A stretch of DNA of 33,656 nucleotides from Myxococcales bacterium (GTDB lineage: Bacteria; Myxococcota; UBA4151): positions 1-33,656 of the forward strand of contig PBND01000086.1 in the NCBI GenBank assembly GCA_002722845.1, given 5' to 3'. The translations under genes and the position numbers were made by a program. Every line of letters begins with the position of its first letter. Position 1 is the first letter of the stretch. This document shows, one piece after another, positions 22,993-30,805 of this stretch. The notes under the pieces were generated by a model that was not told the DNA's origin, made no database searches, and saw only the letters and a program-made list of their open reading frames with translations.

Positions 22993-25900
22993 GAGGCGAA
23001 CTGCTCCAGCATCTTACGAATCCGCTCGGCCTCCTTTGCGTCCTTCATATCTTCGTACATCTGGAGACCGAGTTGACAGACATGCTTGGCCCGTTCCCTG
23101 CGGCCCATATCGAGGCAGATCTGACCAGCCAGCGCGAGCGCCTTCGCCAGGTCGGCTTGACGAAACATGGTCTCCCGCAACAAACGCTCAGCGACCCTGA
23201 GTTGCCCGTCGAACTCTTTCCAGAGGTTTGCCTGAGCAAGAGTCGGCAGAATCACGCACCGGGCCGAGGCTTCCCACTGCTTCTGGCCGTTTTGTGAGAA
23301 GAAGGCGGCGCAGACCTCAAGCAGTCGCCGGGCCTCCTTATAGTTCGCAGCATCGATGTGGGTGAGTGCCAGATTCAAACGGGCTGTATTGACAAAGGAA
23401 CCACCCAGCTGACCAAAGCGGTCGATCGCCTTCGAGTACCACTCCATGGCTTCATCAGTCCGGCCCTGCTTGCGAGCCAACTCGGCGACACAATTGCCCG
23501 CTTGGGCCATCCCGCGCACCAAGCCCAACTCCTGGAAAACATCCATCGCCTGCTGAACCAGTGGTTTCGCTTTATCGAGACGGTTCGTCGCCAAAGCGAC
23601 CGACCCGAGCATCATATAGGCTTCGGCCCGCCAACGGGTCGAACGGCGATCCGTCCCAAGCACTCGCACCGCCTGTCGAAACAGGGCGGCGCCGCCCTGA
23701 AACTCGCCCTGCGCAGCATGAACCTGGCCAAACTTGATCGTTGTGACCGCCTCGGAATAGCTGTCCCCCATCTCCCGAAAGCCCTGCACGGCTGCCTGGT
23801 AATGCACCATGGCACCGCCGTAGTCGGCCTGCTCAAAGAGCGCTTTACCTAAGACTTGCTCACACTCCGGCGCGATCCCCGCCCAGCCAAAGCTCTCAAC
23901 CCCTCGCAGGCCCTCGAAGGCCAAACGCTCGGCTTCCTGCCATTCACTGCAAAGGATATGGTACCAAGCCTTGGCCATCAGATTCTCACCGTGCGGTTGA
24001 TGGCTGGGGGGGACTCCTGCCGCCTTCAATGCAGCGCCACGGAGTTCGATGCAGTCCGCCAGCGCGTCGGTGTCCTGGCGATGGAGGGCCTCTCGCATCC
24101 CTTCGAGCAGGGGGGGAAGTGCATCAAAGGTATCCCCAGCCAGGAGCAGATGCCGGCCAAGGCGGGCCGCATGCCCCGGTCGCTTCTCCTCAAGCCCACG
24201 GATCATTTGCGCACATGCACGATGAAGTGCCTGCCCCTCACCTTCTTCGTCCGCGTGACGGCTCAAACATTCTTGGAGGAGGGCATGGGCAAAGGCCCAG
24301 CCACCCTCCCGTGGCTCCGCCAGACCTCTTGCGACCATGGCTTCCTCAACCCAAAGGGGCAACTCGAAGCCATCGGCTTGGCAGGCAGTGCTCAGTTCGA
24401 CGGAGTCGACTTGCTCGCCGAGGCAGGCCGCGATCAACAACGCACGGAAAGCTTCCTTGCCGTTGGGCTGCCCGGCCACCAGGCTCTCGACGCGAGTGAC
24501 CCAGAGGGTCTGGATACTTTCGGGGACTTCGGGTTTCGCACCGGGGGCCAGGCTATAGACCGAGCCCTGGGCCACCAGCAGGTTGGACTGAATCCAATGC
24601 CGCAGAAGTTGCTCCATGAAGAGTGGGTTCCCACTGCTGCGTTTGGCCAACTGCTCCGCCACCTTCTCCGTCAGTGGCAAAAGACTGTGGGCGTATTGAC
24701 GAAGCACGTTGGGCCCAAGGGGCTCGAGGGTCAGCGTCTCACAAAGCGGGTGTTCCTGCAGTGAAGTCACCAGCTTCAGTTCTTCTGCCTGCGTTGCCAG
24801 CGCCCGGGGCCGGTAGGTCACCAACACCAAGACGGGGAAGTTCGGCAGATCCATGAGACCGGAGAGTTGGCGGGCAAACGCGAGGCTATCCGCAGCCCAT
24901 TCCGCACCATCAACCCACAAGATCACAGGTTGCTGGCGGGCTAGCTCCAGCAGCACGCGGACGACGAGGTCGTGGCGTTCAGCCTGTTTCAGGCTCGGAG
25001 CGCCTGGGGTGATAAGGTTCACCAAGCCCCGGCGAAACTCCGGATGAATGATTCCCAAAGTCAGCAGGGCCTCGTCCATCCGACTCGCAGCCTGTTCCGG
25101 AGGTAGGCCCCCCAGACCAAAAGTGCGGGACAACATGGGCCCAAGCCCGTGGCTGGGCCCTTTTTGGGCATCGTGCTGAACCCGAAGCATTTGACCGACC
25201 CCGAGGTAACTCGCCTGCTCGGCCAACCACTGAACGAGACGCCCCTTGCCCGTACCCGCGCCGCCTTCGAGGCATAGAACCCGTGGGCGCCCGCCCGTTG
25301 TGGTTTGGTACAGTGCGTACCAGAGGGCCTGCTGAGCCGCCTCCCGTCCCACGAGCGGCATGTCCCGCAAGCCATAGAGGCCCAAACCAGCGCCAGCCAG
25401 AGGCTGAGGGGGCGGTTTATCCTTATCGGCTGGGGCGTGGGGAATCACGGGACGACCGTGATCCACCGCGCCAGCTCGGCGGGTCCGATCCACCTCAAGC
25501 AGGGCCAGACGAGCTTCCGCTGCCGACCGGAACCGGTCCCTTGGCTCCTTCTGGAGAAGCATTTGAATCCAACTGCCAAATCCCGAGTGTAGCTTTCGCT
25601 GGGGCCGGAAGGGAGACAATGGCCTTTTGAGATGATCTTCGAAGAGGTTCTCGACCGGCTGGTCGGTGTTATAAGGCAAGGCCCCGGTCGCCATCTCCCA
25701 GGCCATACAGCCTAGACTATAGAGATCACTGGCGGCGCTTAACTTATCGAATCGTTGCGCACAGACCTCCGGCGGCAGATACCCGGGACTACCGAGCGTA
25801 TTGAGAGGCCCCGATCCGCCCTCACCCAGGGCCGTTGCCAGACCGAAGTCTGAGAGACGCAGGTCGGTGTTGCCATCGTCAACGCTCATATCGAGAACAT

Positions 25901-26573
25901 TCTCAGGCTTTATATCCCGATGGAGCACGCCACGGGAATGCACGTGCGCCAAGCCGTCGAGTACTTGGAGTAACTGGTCCCGCAGCGTATGCCATTTGGT
26001 CCAATCTCGTTCCCGTAAATGACCACCGGCACAGTAATCGGTCACGACCCACGGCATGCCGACCCGCAGCCTCCCCCCGGACGTCTCGGCCGCCTCTTCA
26101 TCCAGTTCACCCCGATCGTGGACTCTCAGGACATGGGGGTGCTCGAAACGACACAGCGCCCGAACTTCCGCGTTGAACTGCATGACACGCCGGCTCTCCT
26201 CGGTGTCGAGAAACTTGGCGACGATGAGTCGCTCCGTCGCCTCATGAACCCCCATCCAGACCGGCCCGCTTGAGCCCTGAGTCAGGGGTTTGAGCAGCAG
26301 GAAAGGTCCCAACTGGACCCGAAAGAATGGCAGATCAAAGATCTTACCCTTCTGATAACGATAGCCCTGGGCATCGCCCCCTTGGAAGACCACCGGGGCG
26401 CCAAGATCCCGCCGCATCAACCGCAGGATCTCCGAGGTCTTCTGGTCCGTTACGTCCATCTGCCGTGACAAGGTGCGCAGGGGCCAGGTTTCACCCGTCA
26501 CAAGGGCCTCATGGGCCCGGAGGACCAATTTGATCACGGGAACCGGAAGGTCCTGTCCCAACATTTGGACCAT
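22989..26573 (-). CDS. HTH-Ser/Thr kinase-degenerate NTPase-TPR signalling protein
   Basis: A 1194-aa protein. Residues 12-72 look like a winged helix-turn-helix (LSRQMDVTDQKTSEILRLMR then GYRYQ wing). The kinase domain (about 88-345) has Lys120, Glu136, HRDIKPEN (Asp220, Asn225) and SDFGLA (Asp242), so it should be active. The APE motif reads PPE. The NTPase-like domain (from about 398) is damaged: Walker A reads GGAGTGKG, with Gly444 instead of Ser/Thr, and Walker B reads WVDG (Asp555-Gly556) instead of two acids. TPR-type helical repeats fill about 830-1190. I chose ATG 26573, which has GGGGAG 8 nt upstream and shares one base with the trmL stop. The frame is open to TTG-type starts further upstream. 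It heads the kinase part of the operon. Confidence 0.9.
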   Translation of the reverse strand: MVQMLGQDLPVPVIKLVLRAHEALVTGETWPLRTLSRQMDVTDQKTSEILRLMRRDLGAPVVFQGGDAQGYRYQKGKIFDLPFFRVQLGPFLLLKPLTQGSSGPVWMGVHEATERLIVAKFLDTEESRRVMQFNAEVRALCRFEHPHVLRVHDRGELDEEAAETSGGRLRVGMPWVVTDYCAGGHLRERDWTKWHTLRDQLLQVLDGLAHVHSRGVLHRDIKPENVLDMSVDDGNTDLRLSDFGLATALGEGGSGPLNTLGSPGYLPPEVCAQRFDKLSAASDLYSLGCMAWEMATGALPYNTDQPVENLFEDHLKRPLSPFRPQRKLHSGFGSWIQMLLQKEPRDRFRSAAEARLALLEVDRTRRAGAVDHGRPVIPHAPADKDKPPPQPLAGAGLGLYGLRDMPLVGREAAQQALWYALYQTTTGGRPRVLCLEGGAGTGKGRLVQWLAEQASYLGVGQMLRVQHDAQKGPSHGLGPMLSRTFGLGGLPPEQAASRMDEALLTLGIIHPEFRRGLVNLITPGAPSLKQAERHDLVVRVLLELARQQPVILWVDGAEWAADSLAFARQLSGLMDLPNFPVLVLVTYRPRALATQAEELKLVTSLQEHPLCETLTLEPLGPNVLRQYAHSLLPLTEKVAEQLAKRSSGNPLFMEQLLRHWIQSNLLVAQGSVYSLAPGAKPEVPESIQTLWVTRVESLVAGQPNGKEAFRALLIAACLGEQVDSVELSTACQADGFELPLWVEEAMVARGLAEPREGGWAFAHALLQECLSRHADEEGEGQALHRACAQMIRGLEEKRPGHAARLGRHLLLAGDTFDALPPLLEGMREALHRQDTDALADCIELRGAALKAAGVPPSHQPHGENLMAKAWYHILCSEWQEAERLAFEGLRGVESFGWAGIAPECEQVLGKALFEQADYGGAMVHYQAAVQGFREMGDSYSEAVTTIKFGQVHAAQGEFQGGAALFRQAVRVLGTDRRSTRWRAEAYMMLGSVALATNRLDKAKPLVQQAMDVFQELGLVRGMAQAGNCVAELARKQGRTDEAMEWYSKAIDRFGQLGGSFVNTARLNLALTHIDAANYKEARRLLEVCAAFFSQNGQKQWEASARCVILPTLAQANLWKEFDGQLRVAERLLRETMFRQADLAKALALAGQICLDMGRRERAKHVCQLGLQMYEDMKDAKEAERIRKMLEQFAS

Positions 26574-27034
26574 CAGCGTCTCCCCTGCCGGCGCAAACCT
26601 TCGTAGACGACCGCGGTCACTGTATTCGAAAGGTTGAGACTCCGCACGTGGGGACTCAAGATCGGCAATGAATAGCGACGAGCCCAATGGGCTTCGAGAA
26701 GATCGCTGGGCAGCCCCTTTGTTTCACTACCGAACACGAACACAGGCTCTTCGGGTAGCGGCGGCTCATCAAGGAAACTCTGGGTGGTGTGGCGGGTAAA
26801 AAATAGCCCCTGATCGACTGCTGGAAGTACTTCCTGCAGTTCCTCCCAGGAGCCGTGAACCTGGAGATCGACGTGGGGCCAATAGTCCAGGCCGGCCCGA
26901 CGCACTCTGGCTTCATCAAGACTAAATCCGATCGGCTCGACCAAATGAAGACGAGCACCGGCCGCTAAGCAGGTTCGCCCGGCGCTCCCGGTGTTGCCAG
27001 GGATTTGGGGGTGGACCAACACGACGTGCATCAT
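26573..27034 (-). CDS. trmL: tRNA (cytidine/uridine-34-2'-O)-methyltransferase, SPOUT family
   Basis: A 153-aa SPOUT methyltransferase of the TrmL (YibK) group. It starts HVVLVHPQIPGNTGSAGRTC and carries the knot motifs VFGSETKGLP (about 98-107) and RSLNLSNTV (about 130-138). Length matches TrmL (about 155 aa). Family members methylate the wobble-base ribose of tRNA-Leu isoacceptors. The start is ATG 27034 or the adjacent ATG 27031. The first overlaps the glycosylase stop (ATGA) and has AGGGGA 7 nt upstream. Its own stop overlaps the start of the kinase gene by one base. Confidence 0.93.
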   Translation of the reverse strand: MMHVVLVHPQIPGNTGSAGRTCLAAGARLHLVEPIGFSLDEARVRRAGLDYWPHVDLQVHGSWEELQEVLPAVDQGLFFTRHTTQSFLDEPPLPEEPVFVFGSETKGLPSDLLEAHWARRYSLPILSPHVRSLNLSNTVTAVVYEGLRRQGRR

Positions 27035-27753
27035 GCCAAGATCCCCTGCTGAGCCAACTGCCCCCAAGCTGCTTCGCTCCACCCCCGGTTGGCCGCGGGA
27101 CTCGCCGGACTGGGATGGAGGACTTGACCGATCCGAGCCGGGCCCTGGGCGAGTACCCGTTCGGCCTTCTCTCGGGCCCAGCGACCCACACCAACGACCC
27201 AATCCGGCTCAAGCACTCGAATGCAGGTCAGCAGGTGCTCATCACAGGCTGCTTCTAAAGGTTCACGTTCTGCTTTCGGGAGTTTATCGGGCGTCCTGTT
27301 CTTACCGCTCTCCTCCATGAACGAAAGAGGGCAGTAGTTGAGCACCAGGCATTCATCGAAAAAGTCCTCTGCTCGCCCATATCGAGCGGCGAAAGCCCCC
27401 CAGAGCCGGCGGCCGCTCACCTCGCTGCGGGGGCAATCCATCCCCATCACCGGACGCTTTGGATGACTGGCAGCCGGTTGATCCACCGTACCTGCGAGCC
27501 CCATAAAGTCCCGAACCGCAGCAACCTCGCCAAAGGGGATGCCCGTTTGGGCCATGCCCCATGGGCCTGGATTCATGCCCATGAACACGATCCGCTTGGT
27601 GCTGTTGGCGTATCGCTCCAAGTATTGCTCATGGAGTTCACGGGCATAAACCAATGGGTTATAGACGTGGGTTACAGGCGCTGAGAATCGAAGCGATTCG
27701 ACCGCATCACACAGTTCTCGAGATGCGTTCTTTAGCGCAGTGGCGACCATCAT
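27031..27753 (-). CDS. SMUG1-type single-strand-selective uracil-DNA glycosylase
   Basis: A 240-aa DNA repair glycosylase closely resembling animal SMUG1. Motif 1 GMNPGPWGMAQTGIPFGE (59-76) keeps Asn61 and Phe74. HPKRPVMGMDCPRSEVSG (97-114) matches the vertebrate block. LNYCPLSF supplies Asn139, and motif 2 LHPSPASPAANRGW (212-225) supplies His213. All residues known to contact or activate uracil in SMUG1 are present. It removes uracil and some oxidised pyrimidines from DNA, starting base excision repair. SMUG1 is known in some bacteria but is far rarer than Ung. The start is one of two adjacent ATGs (27753, 27750), with no strong ribosome site. It leads the trmL-kinase gene run after a 59-nt gap. 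Confidence 0.93.
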   Translation of the reverse strand: MMVATALKNASRELCDAVESLRFSAPVTHVYNPLVYARELHEQYLERYANSTKRIVFMGMNPGPWGMAQTGIPFGEVAAVRDFMGLAGTVDQPAASHPKRPVMGMDCPRSEVSGRRLWGAFAARYGRAEDFFDECLVLNYCPLSFMEESGKNRTPDKLPKAEREPLEAACDEHLLTCIRVLEPDWVVGVGRWAREKAERVLAQGPARIGQVLHPSPASPAANRGWSEAAWGQLAQQGILA

Positions 27754-27793
27754 GGCGGGACTTTGGGCCCGAAGCGGATTTCGGTCAAGTATG

Positions 27794-27809
27794 CCGCCCT
27801 TAAGGGCGG
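27794..27809. repeat. Perfect 16-nt palindrome between bamA and the SMUG1 gene
   Basis: CCGCCC-TTAA-GGGCGG lies 3 nt past the bamA stop codon and 40 nt before the SMUG1 start. It has no T run on either side, so it is a poor intrinsic terminator. It may be an mRNA-stabilising hairpin after bamA or an operator. A TTGACC (minus strand, just downstream) could be a -35, but no good -10 follows. Confidence 0.5.
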
Positions 27810-27812
27810 GGA

Positions 27813-30098
27813 CTAAAAGAGGGAACCGATGGTGAACTCGAAGAGACTCGGTTCATCGTAGATGGGCCCGCTGCGCGGCGTGAGTGGGTAGCCGACCTCG
27901 AAACGCAGAGGGCCCATGGGGCTTTGCCAACGAACGCCATAACCGACGCTATGGAGGAGGCCATGGGGCCACTCCCCAGGCCGATCGCCCAGCCAAGCTT
28001 GGCCCCGGGCCCAGACATTCCCGGCATCATAAAAGAAAACCCCGGTGAGGCGGGCGGCCCGCACCAGCGGAAACTCCACCTCGAGGCTACCGATGAGCTG
28101 CTTGTTACCACCGATGACTTCTTCCACCATCGGACTGTCCGGCGTGTAACCGTTGGGCACCCGGGCCGTTGGGCCGACGCTACGCAGCCGATAGCCTCGC
28201 AGGCTGTAAATCCCGCCGGCGAAGAAGTTCTCTTGGGGCAAGGGTCGGTCGCTCATGAGGTGGCCCAGCCGAACACTGGCCTTAAAGACGCTGCCAAAAG
28301 GCAGGGGGTAATAGCCCCGGACCGCTGCATCGGTCCGTAGCAATGACACCTCGCTTAACATCCAAGGCTCAGCCCAATCAAAGCCCAGCGTGTTGTACCA
28401 GCCTCGGGAAGGATAGAGACGATTGTCTCGACTGTCCCAAGTGGAGCGAATCTTGAGGGCCGAGGTGAAGAGCCCTTGTCCGGGGATGACGCCAGGTAAG
28501 GGAATCCGAAGGTTCTCTTGGTCGATGGCGACGTGCTCCCCCATCCAGCCCAAGCTGAGATGAAGGTGATCGCCAAAGCGATAACCGCCCACAAGGGTTG
28601 CACCCCGAGCATCACGAACGAAATTGTCATAGGCCGTCTCGTTGTCGAACAGCGAGAAACTCAGCGTCCAGTTGGTATCAAGGAGATGGGGGTCACTGTA
28701 GTTGAAGGAGAAAATCTGGCGAACGCTTGAATACTGGGCCTGCAGCGCCAACTTGGTACCATGCCCGAGAAAGTTGTCTTGGGAGATGGCCGCCATGGCG
28801 AGGAAGTTGTCGTAGGACGAATAGCCAAAATTGGCGTTGATCGACCCGGTCATTTGCTCTCGAACTTTCACCTCAAGAACGATGCGGTCCGGCGCCGAAC
28901 CGGGGCGCTCAAGGATTTCCACACCGGCCTCTTGTTCAAAGAATCCCAAGGCAGTGATGCGAAGTTTCGAGCGCTCCACGGCGGTTGCAGAATAAAGGTC
29001 GCCCTCCTGTAACTTCATGTGTCGGCGAACGACTTTATCGCGGGTCTTGTAGTTACCCCGAATCTCGATGCGCTCCACTCGCACCAGGGGCCCCCGCTGC
29101 AGGGTGAAGTCCAGATCAACGATCTGTTCCTCTTTGCGCGGGCGGGCGTCGGTGCCGATGTTCGCATAGGCATAACCCTTATCCTTGTAGATACGGGTTA
29201 GCGCTGCTGTGGTCCGGTGCAGTGCGCCGGCCGAAAACAGCGATCCAGGCTTCAGTTCAGAGAAACGGTCCAAGCGGTCGGCCGGCAGGATCAACTCCCC
29301 TGCGAAGCCGACTTTACCGACGGTATAGGGCTTACCTTCTTCGATGGGGATCTCGATCGACAGCCCCTCTTTGTCCGGCGTCACCTCGACCCGAGGGCGA
29401 CCGATCTTCACATCGAGATAACCCCGATCCCGATAGAGCATCTCCAAAATCTGGCCATCGATGCCGAGCTTTTCTTCGTCGAAGACACCACTGTCCGTCA
29501 GGAAATGCATCCAGTCCCGCTCTTTGAGTTGCAGGCGACCTTTCAACTCCGTGTCGGTGAGGTCCTTATTTCCAACCAGTGCGTAGCGATGGATGAGGAC
29601 TTTTTTACCCTGGCTGTAGTCAAAGACCACGTCGACTCGCTGATCCGGGGCGTCGAGGATGCGATAGCCCACCTCGCTGAGGTAGTAGCCCTTGTCACTG
29701 AGCAGCTTGCGGAGCTTGACCGTCGAACGACGCACTGCAGCCTCGTCGATGGGAAAGCCCGCTTTCACCTCGGTGACACCATCGCGCTCTTCTTGATCGA
29801 TGTCGTCGAGACCTTCGTGCCGAACCTCCCGAACACTGGGGCGCTCGCTCACCCGGATGATCAGAACGGTGCCATCCTGAAGTAGCCAGTCGATGGTGGA
29901 AAAGCGTCCCAAGTCCCAGAGCCGCCGAATATCTCTCGCCACTTGGAGCGGGTCGATCTCTTGGCCAACACGAGTCGAAATCGTGCCCAAAACCGCCGCT
30001 TTTTCGACCCGTCGGTTGCCCTCCACACGGATGTCGGTAAGTGGGGCCGCCTGGGCCGCCGGCGCCACGAGCAGCAGACTAAGGAGGAGCCGGCTCAT
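27813..30098 (-). CDS. bamA: Outer membrane protein assembly factor BamA
   Basis: A 761-aa Omp85-family protein. A signal peptide is cleaved after about Ala17 (AQA). Five POTRA domains follow (starts near 20, 93, 172, 262 and 342, recognisable as I-x-V/I-x-G-N repeats such as IRVEGNRRV and IEIRGNYKT). The beta-barrel is about 420-761. The conserved loop-6 motif is present in GGIYSLRGYRL, and the protein ends in the C-terminal beta-signal FEFTIGSLF. It folds and inserts beta-barrel proteins in the outer membrane. The ATG overlaps the lolD stop (ATGA). The order lysS-lolC-lolD-bamA is familiar from delta-type genomes. Confidence 0.97.
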   Translation of the reverse strand: MSRLLLSLLLVAPAAQAAPLTDIRVEGNRRVEKAAVLGTISTRVGQEIDPLQVARDIRRLWDLGRFSTIDWLLQDGTVLIIRVSERPSVREVRHEGLDDIDQEERDGVTEVKAGFPIDEAAVRRSTVKLRKLLSDKGYYLSEVGYRILDAPDQRVDVVFDYSQGKKVLIHRYALVGNKDLTDTELKGRLQLKERDWMHFLTDSGVFDEEKLGIDGQILEMLYRDRGYLDVKIGRPRVEVTPDKEGLSIEIPIEEGKPYTVGKVGFAGELILPADRLDRFSELKPGSLFSAGALHRTTAALTRIYKDKGYAYANIGTDARPRKEEQIVDLDFTLQRGPLVRVERIEIRGNYKTRDKVVRRHMKLQEGDLYSATAVERSKLRITALGFFEQEAGVEILERPGSAPDRIVLEVKVREQMTGSINANFGYSSYDNFLAMAAISQDNFLGHGTKLALQAQYSSVRQIFSFNYSDPHLLDTNWTLSFSLFDNETAYDNFVRDARGATLVGGYRFGDHLHLSLGWMGEHVAIDQENLRIPLPGVIPGQGLFTSALKIRSTWDSRDNRLYPSRGWYNTLGFDWAEPWMLSEVSLLRTDAAVRGYYPLPFGSVFKASVRLGHLMSDRPLPQENFFAGGIYSLRGYRLRSVGPTARVPNGYTPDSPMVEEVIGGNKQLIGSLEVEFPLVRAARLTGVFFYDAGNVWARGQAWLGDRPGEWPHGLLHSVGYGVRWQSPMGPLRFEVGYPLTPRSGPIYDEPSLFEFTIGSLF

Positions 30099-30805
30099 GA
30101 AACCTCTTCCTCCGGGGCGTCGCCAGCGCCGATCTCAGCGAGTTGACCACCGTCGAGGTGCACTCGACGCTGCATCTGACGGGCCAAGGAGGAGCTGTGG
30201 GTTGCGATGATCATCCCCACCCCTTGGGCTTCGTTTAGGGCCGCGAAGAGATCGTGGATCGCGCCCGCATTTGCCTCATCAAGATTCCCAGTCGGTTCAT
30301 CGGCAAGGAGCAGGCGTGGCTCCATCACCAGGCCTCGGGCCAACGCGACCCGCTGCTGTTCCCCGCCGGAGAGCTCGCTGGGCCGATGTCGCAAGCGCGA
30401 GCCCAAACCCACCCAATCGAGAAGGGATTCGGCTTTTTCAATCGCCTCTTTGGGCTCGATGCCCGCAACTCGAGCGGGCAGCGCAACATTCTCCACCGCC
30501 GTTAACTCGGTGATGAGGTGGTGGAACTGGAAGACGAAGCCAAGGTGACGATTCCGATGGGCTGCCAGTTCGGCGTTGCTCAGTCCCATCAGTTCCTGCC
30601 CTTCGAAAAGGAGCGAGCCCGACTCTGGTTGGTCTAAACTCCCCATGAGGTGCAACAAGGTCGACTTTCCGGCGCCCGAAGCCCCTGTCAGTGCCACCAT
30701 CTCCCCCGTCTTCATGGTGAAGTCGATGCCTTTTAAGACCTCGATGCGCTGACCTTCCAAGGAGAAGCCGCGATGCACCTGTGTGAGTCGTAGCAGATCA
30801 GTCAT
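30095..30805 (-). CDS. lolD: Lipoprotein-releasing ABC transporter ATPase LolD
   Basis: A 236-aa ABC ATPase of the LolD/MacB group. Walker A GASGAGKS is 41-48, the Q loop VFQFHHL about 91-97, the signature LSGGEQQR 145-152, Walker B LLLADEP 165-171, the D-loop TGNLD and the switch His in THS. FQFHHLITELTAVENV is typical of LolD. It powers extraction of lipoproteins from the inner membrane with the membrane subunit encoded just upstream. I chose ATG 30805, which overlaps the lolC stop by 8 nt. ATG 30817 would add only four residues. Confidence 0.94.
   Translation of the reverse strand: MTDLLRLTQVHRGFSLEGQRIEVLKGIDFTMKTGEMVALTGASGAGKSTLLHLMGSLDQPESGSLLFEGQELMGLSNAELAAHRNRHLGFVFQFHHLITELTAVENVALPARVAGIEPKEAIEKAESLLDWVGLGSRLRHRPSELSGGEQQRVALARGLVMEPRLLLADEPTGNLDEANAGAIHDLFAALNEAQGVGMIIATHSSSLARQMQRRVHLDGGQLAEIGAGDAPEEEVS

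Noticed and set aside
23856..24764. 302-codon plus-strand open frame inside the kinase gene
   Set aside because: It is antisense to a clear kinase-NTPase-TPR protein, with no ribosome site or recognisable domain.
26574..26687. Longer start for the active kinase (38 extra residues)
   Set aside because: The extension overlaps trmL and has no ribosome site. ATG 26573 has GGGGAG upstream and TGATG coupling.
27035..27202. N-terminal extension of TrmL
   Set aside because: The extra residues are antisense-like Gly/Arg/Pro-rich sequence within the SMUG1 gene. TrmL proteins begin at M-HVVLVHP.
27769..27784. CCGAA/TTCGG mini hairpin before the SMUG1 gene
   Set aside because: A 5-bp stem with a 6-nt loop and no tail is too weak to interpret.
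27754..27790. Promoter TTGACC-N17-CAAAGT before the SMUG1 gene
   Set aside because: The -35 is fair, but the -10 does not resemble TATAAT and would put the start at the ATG. Not listed as a feature.
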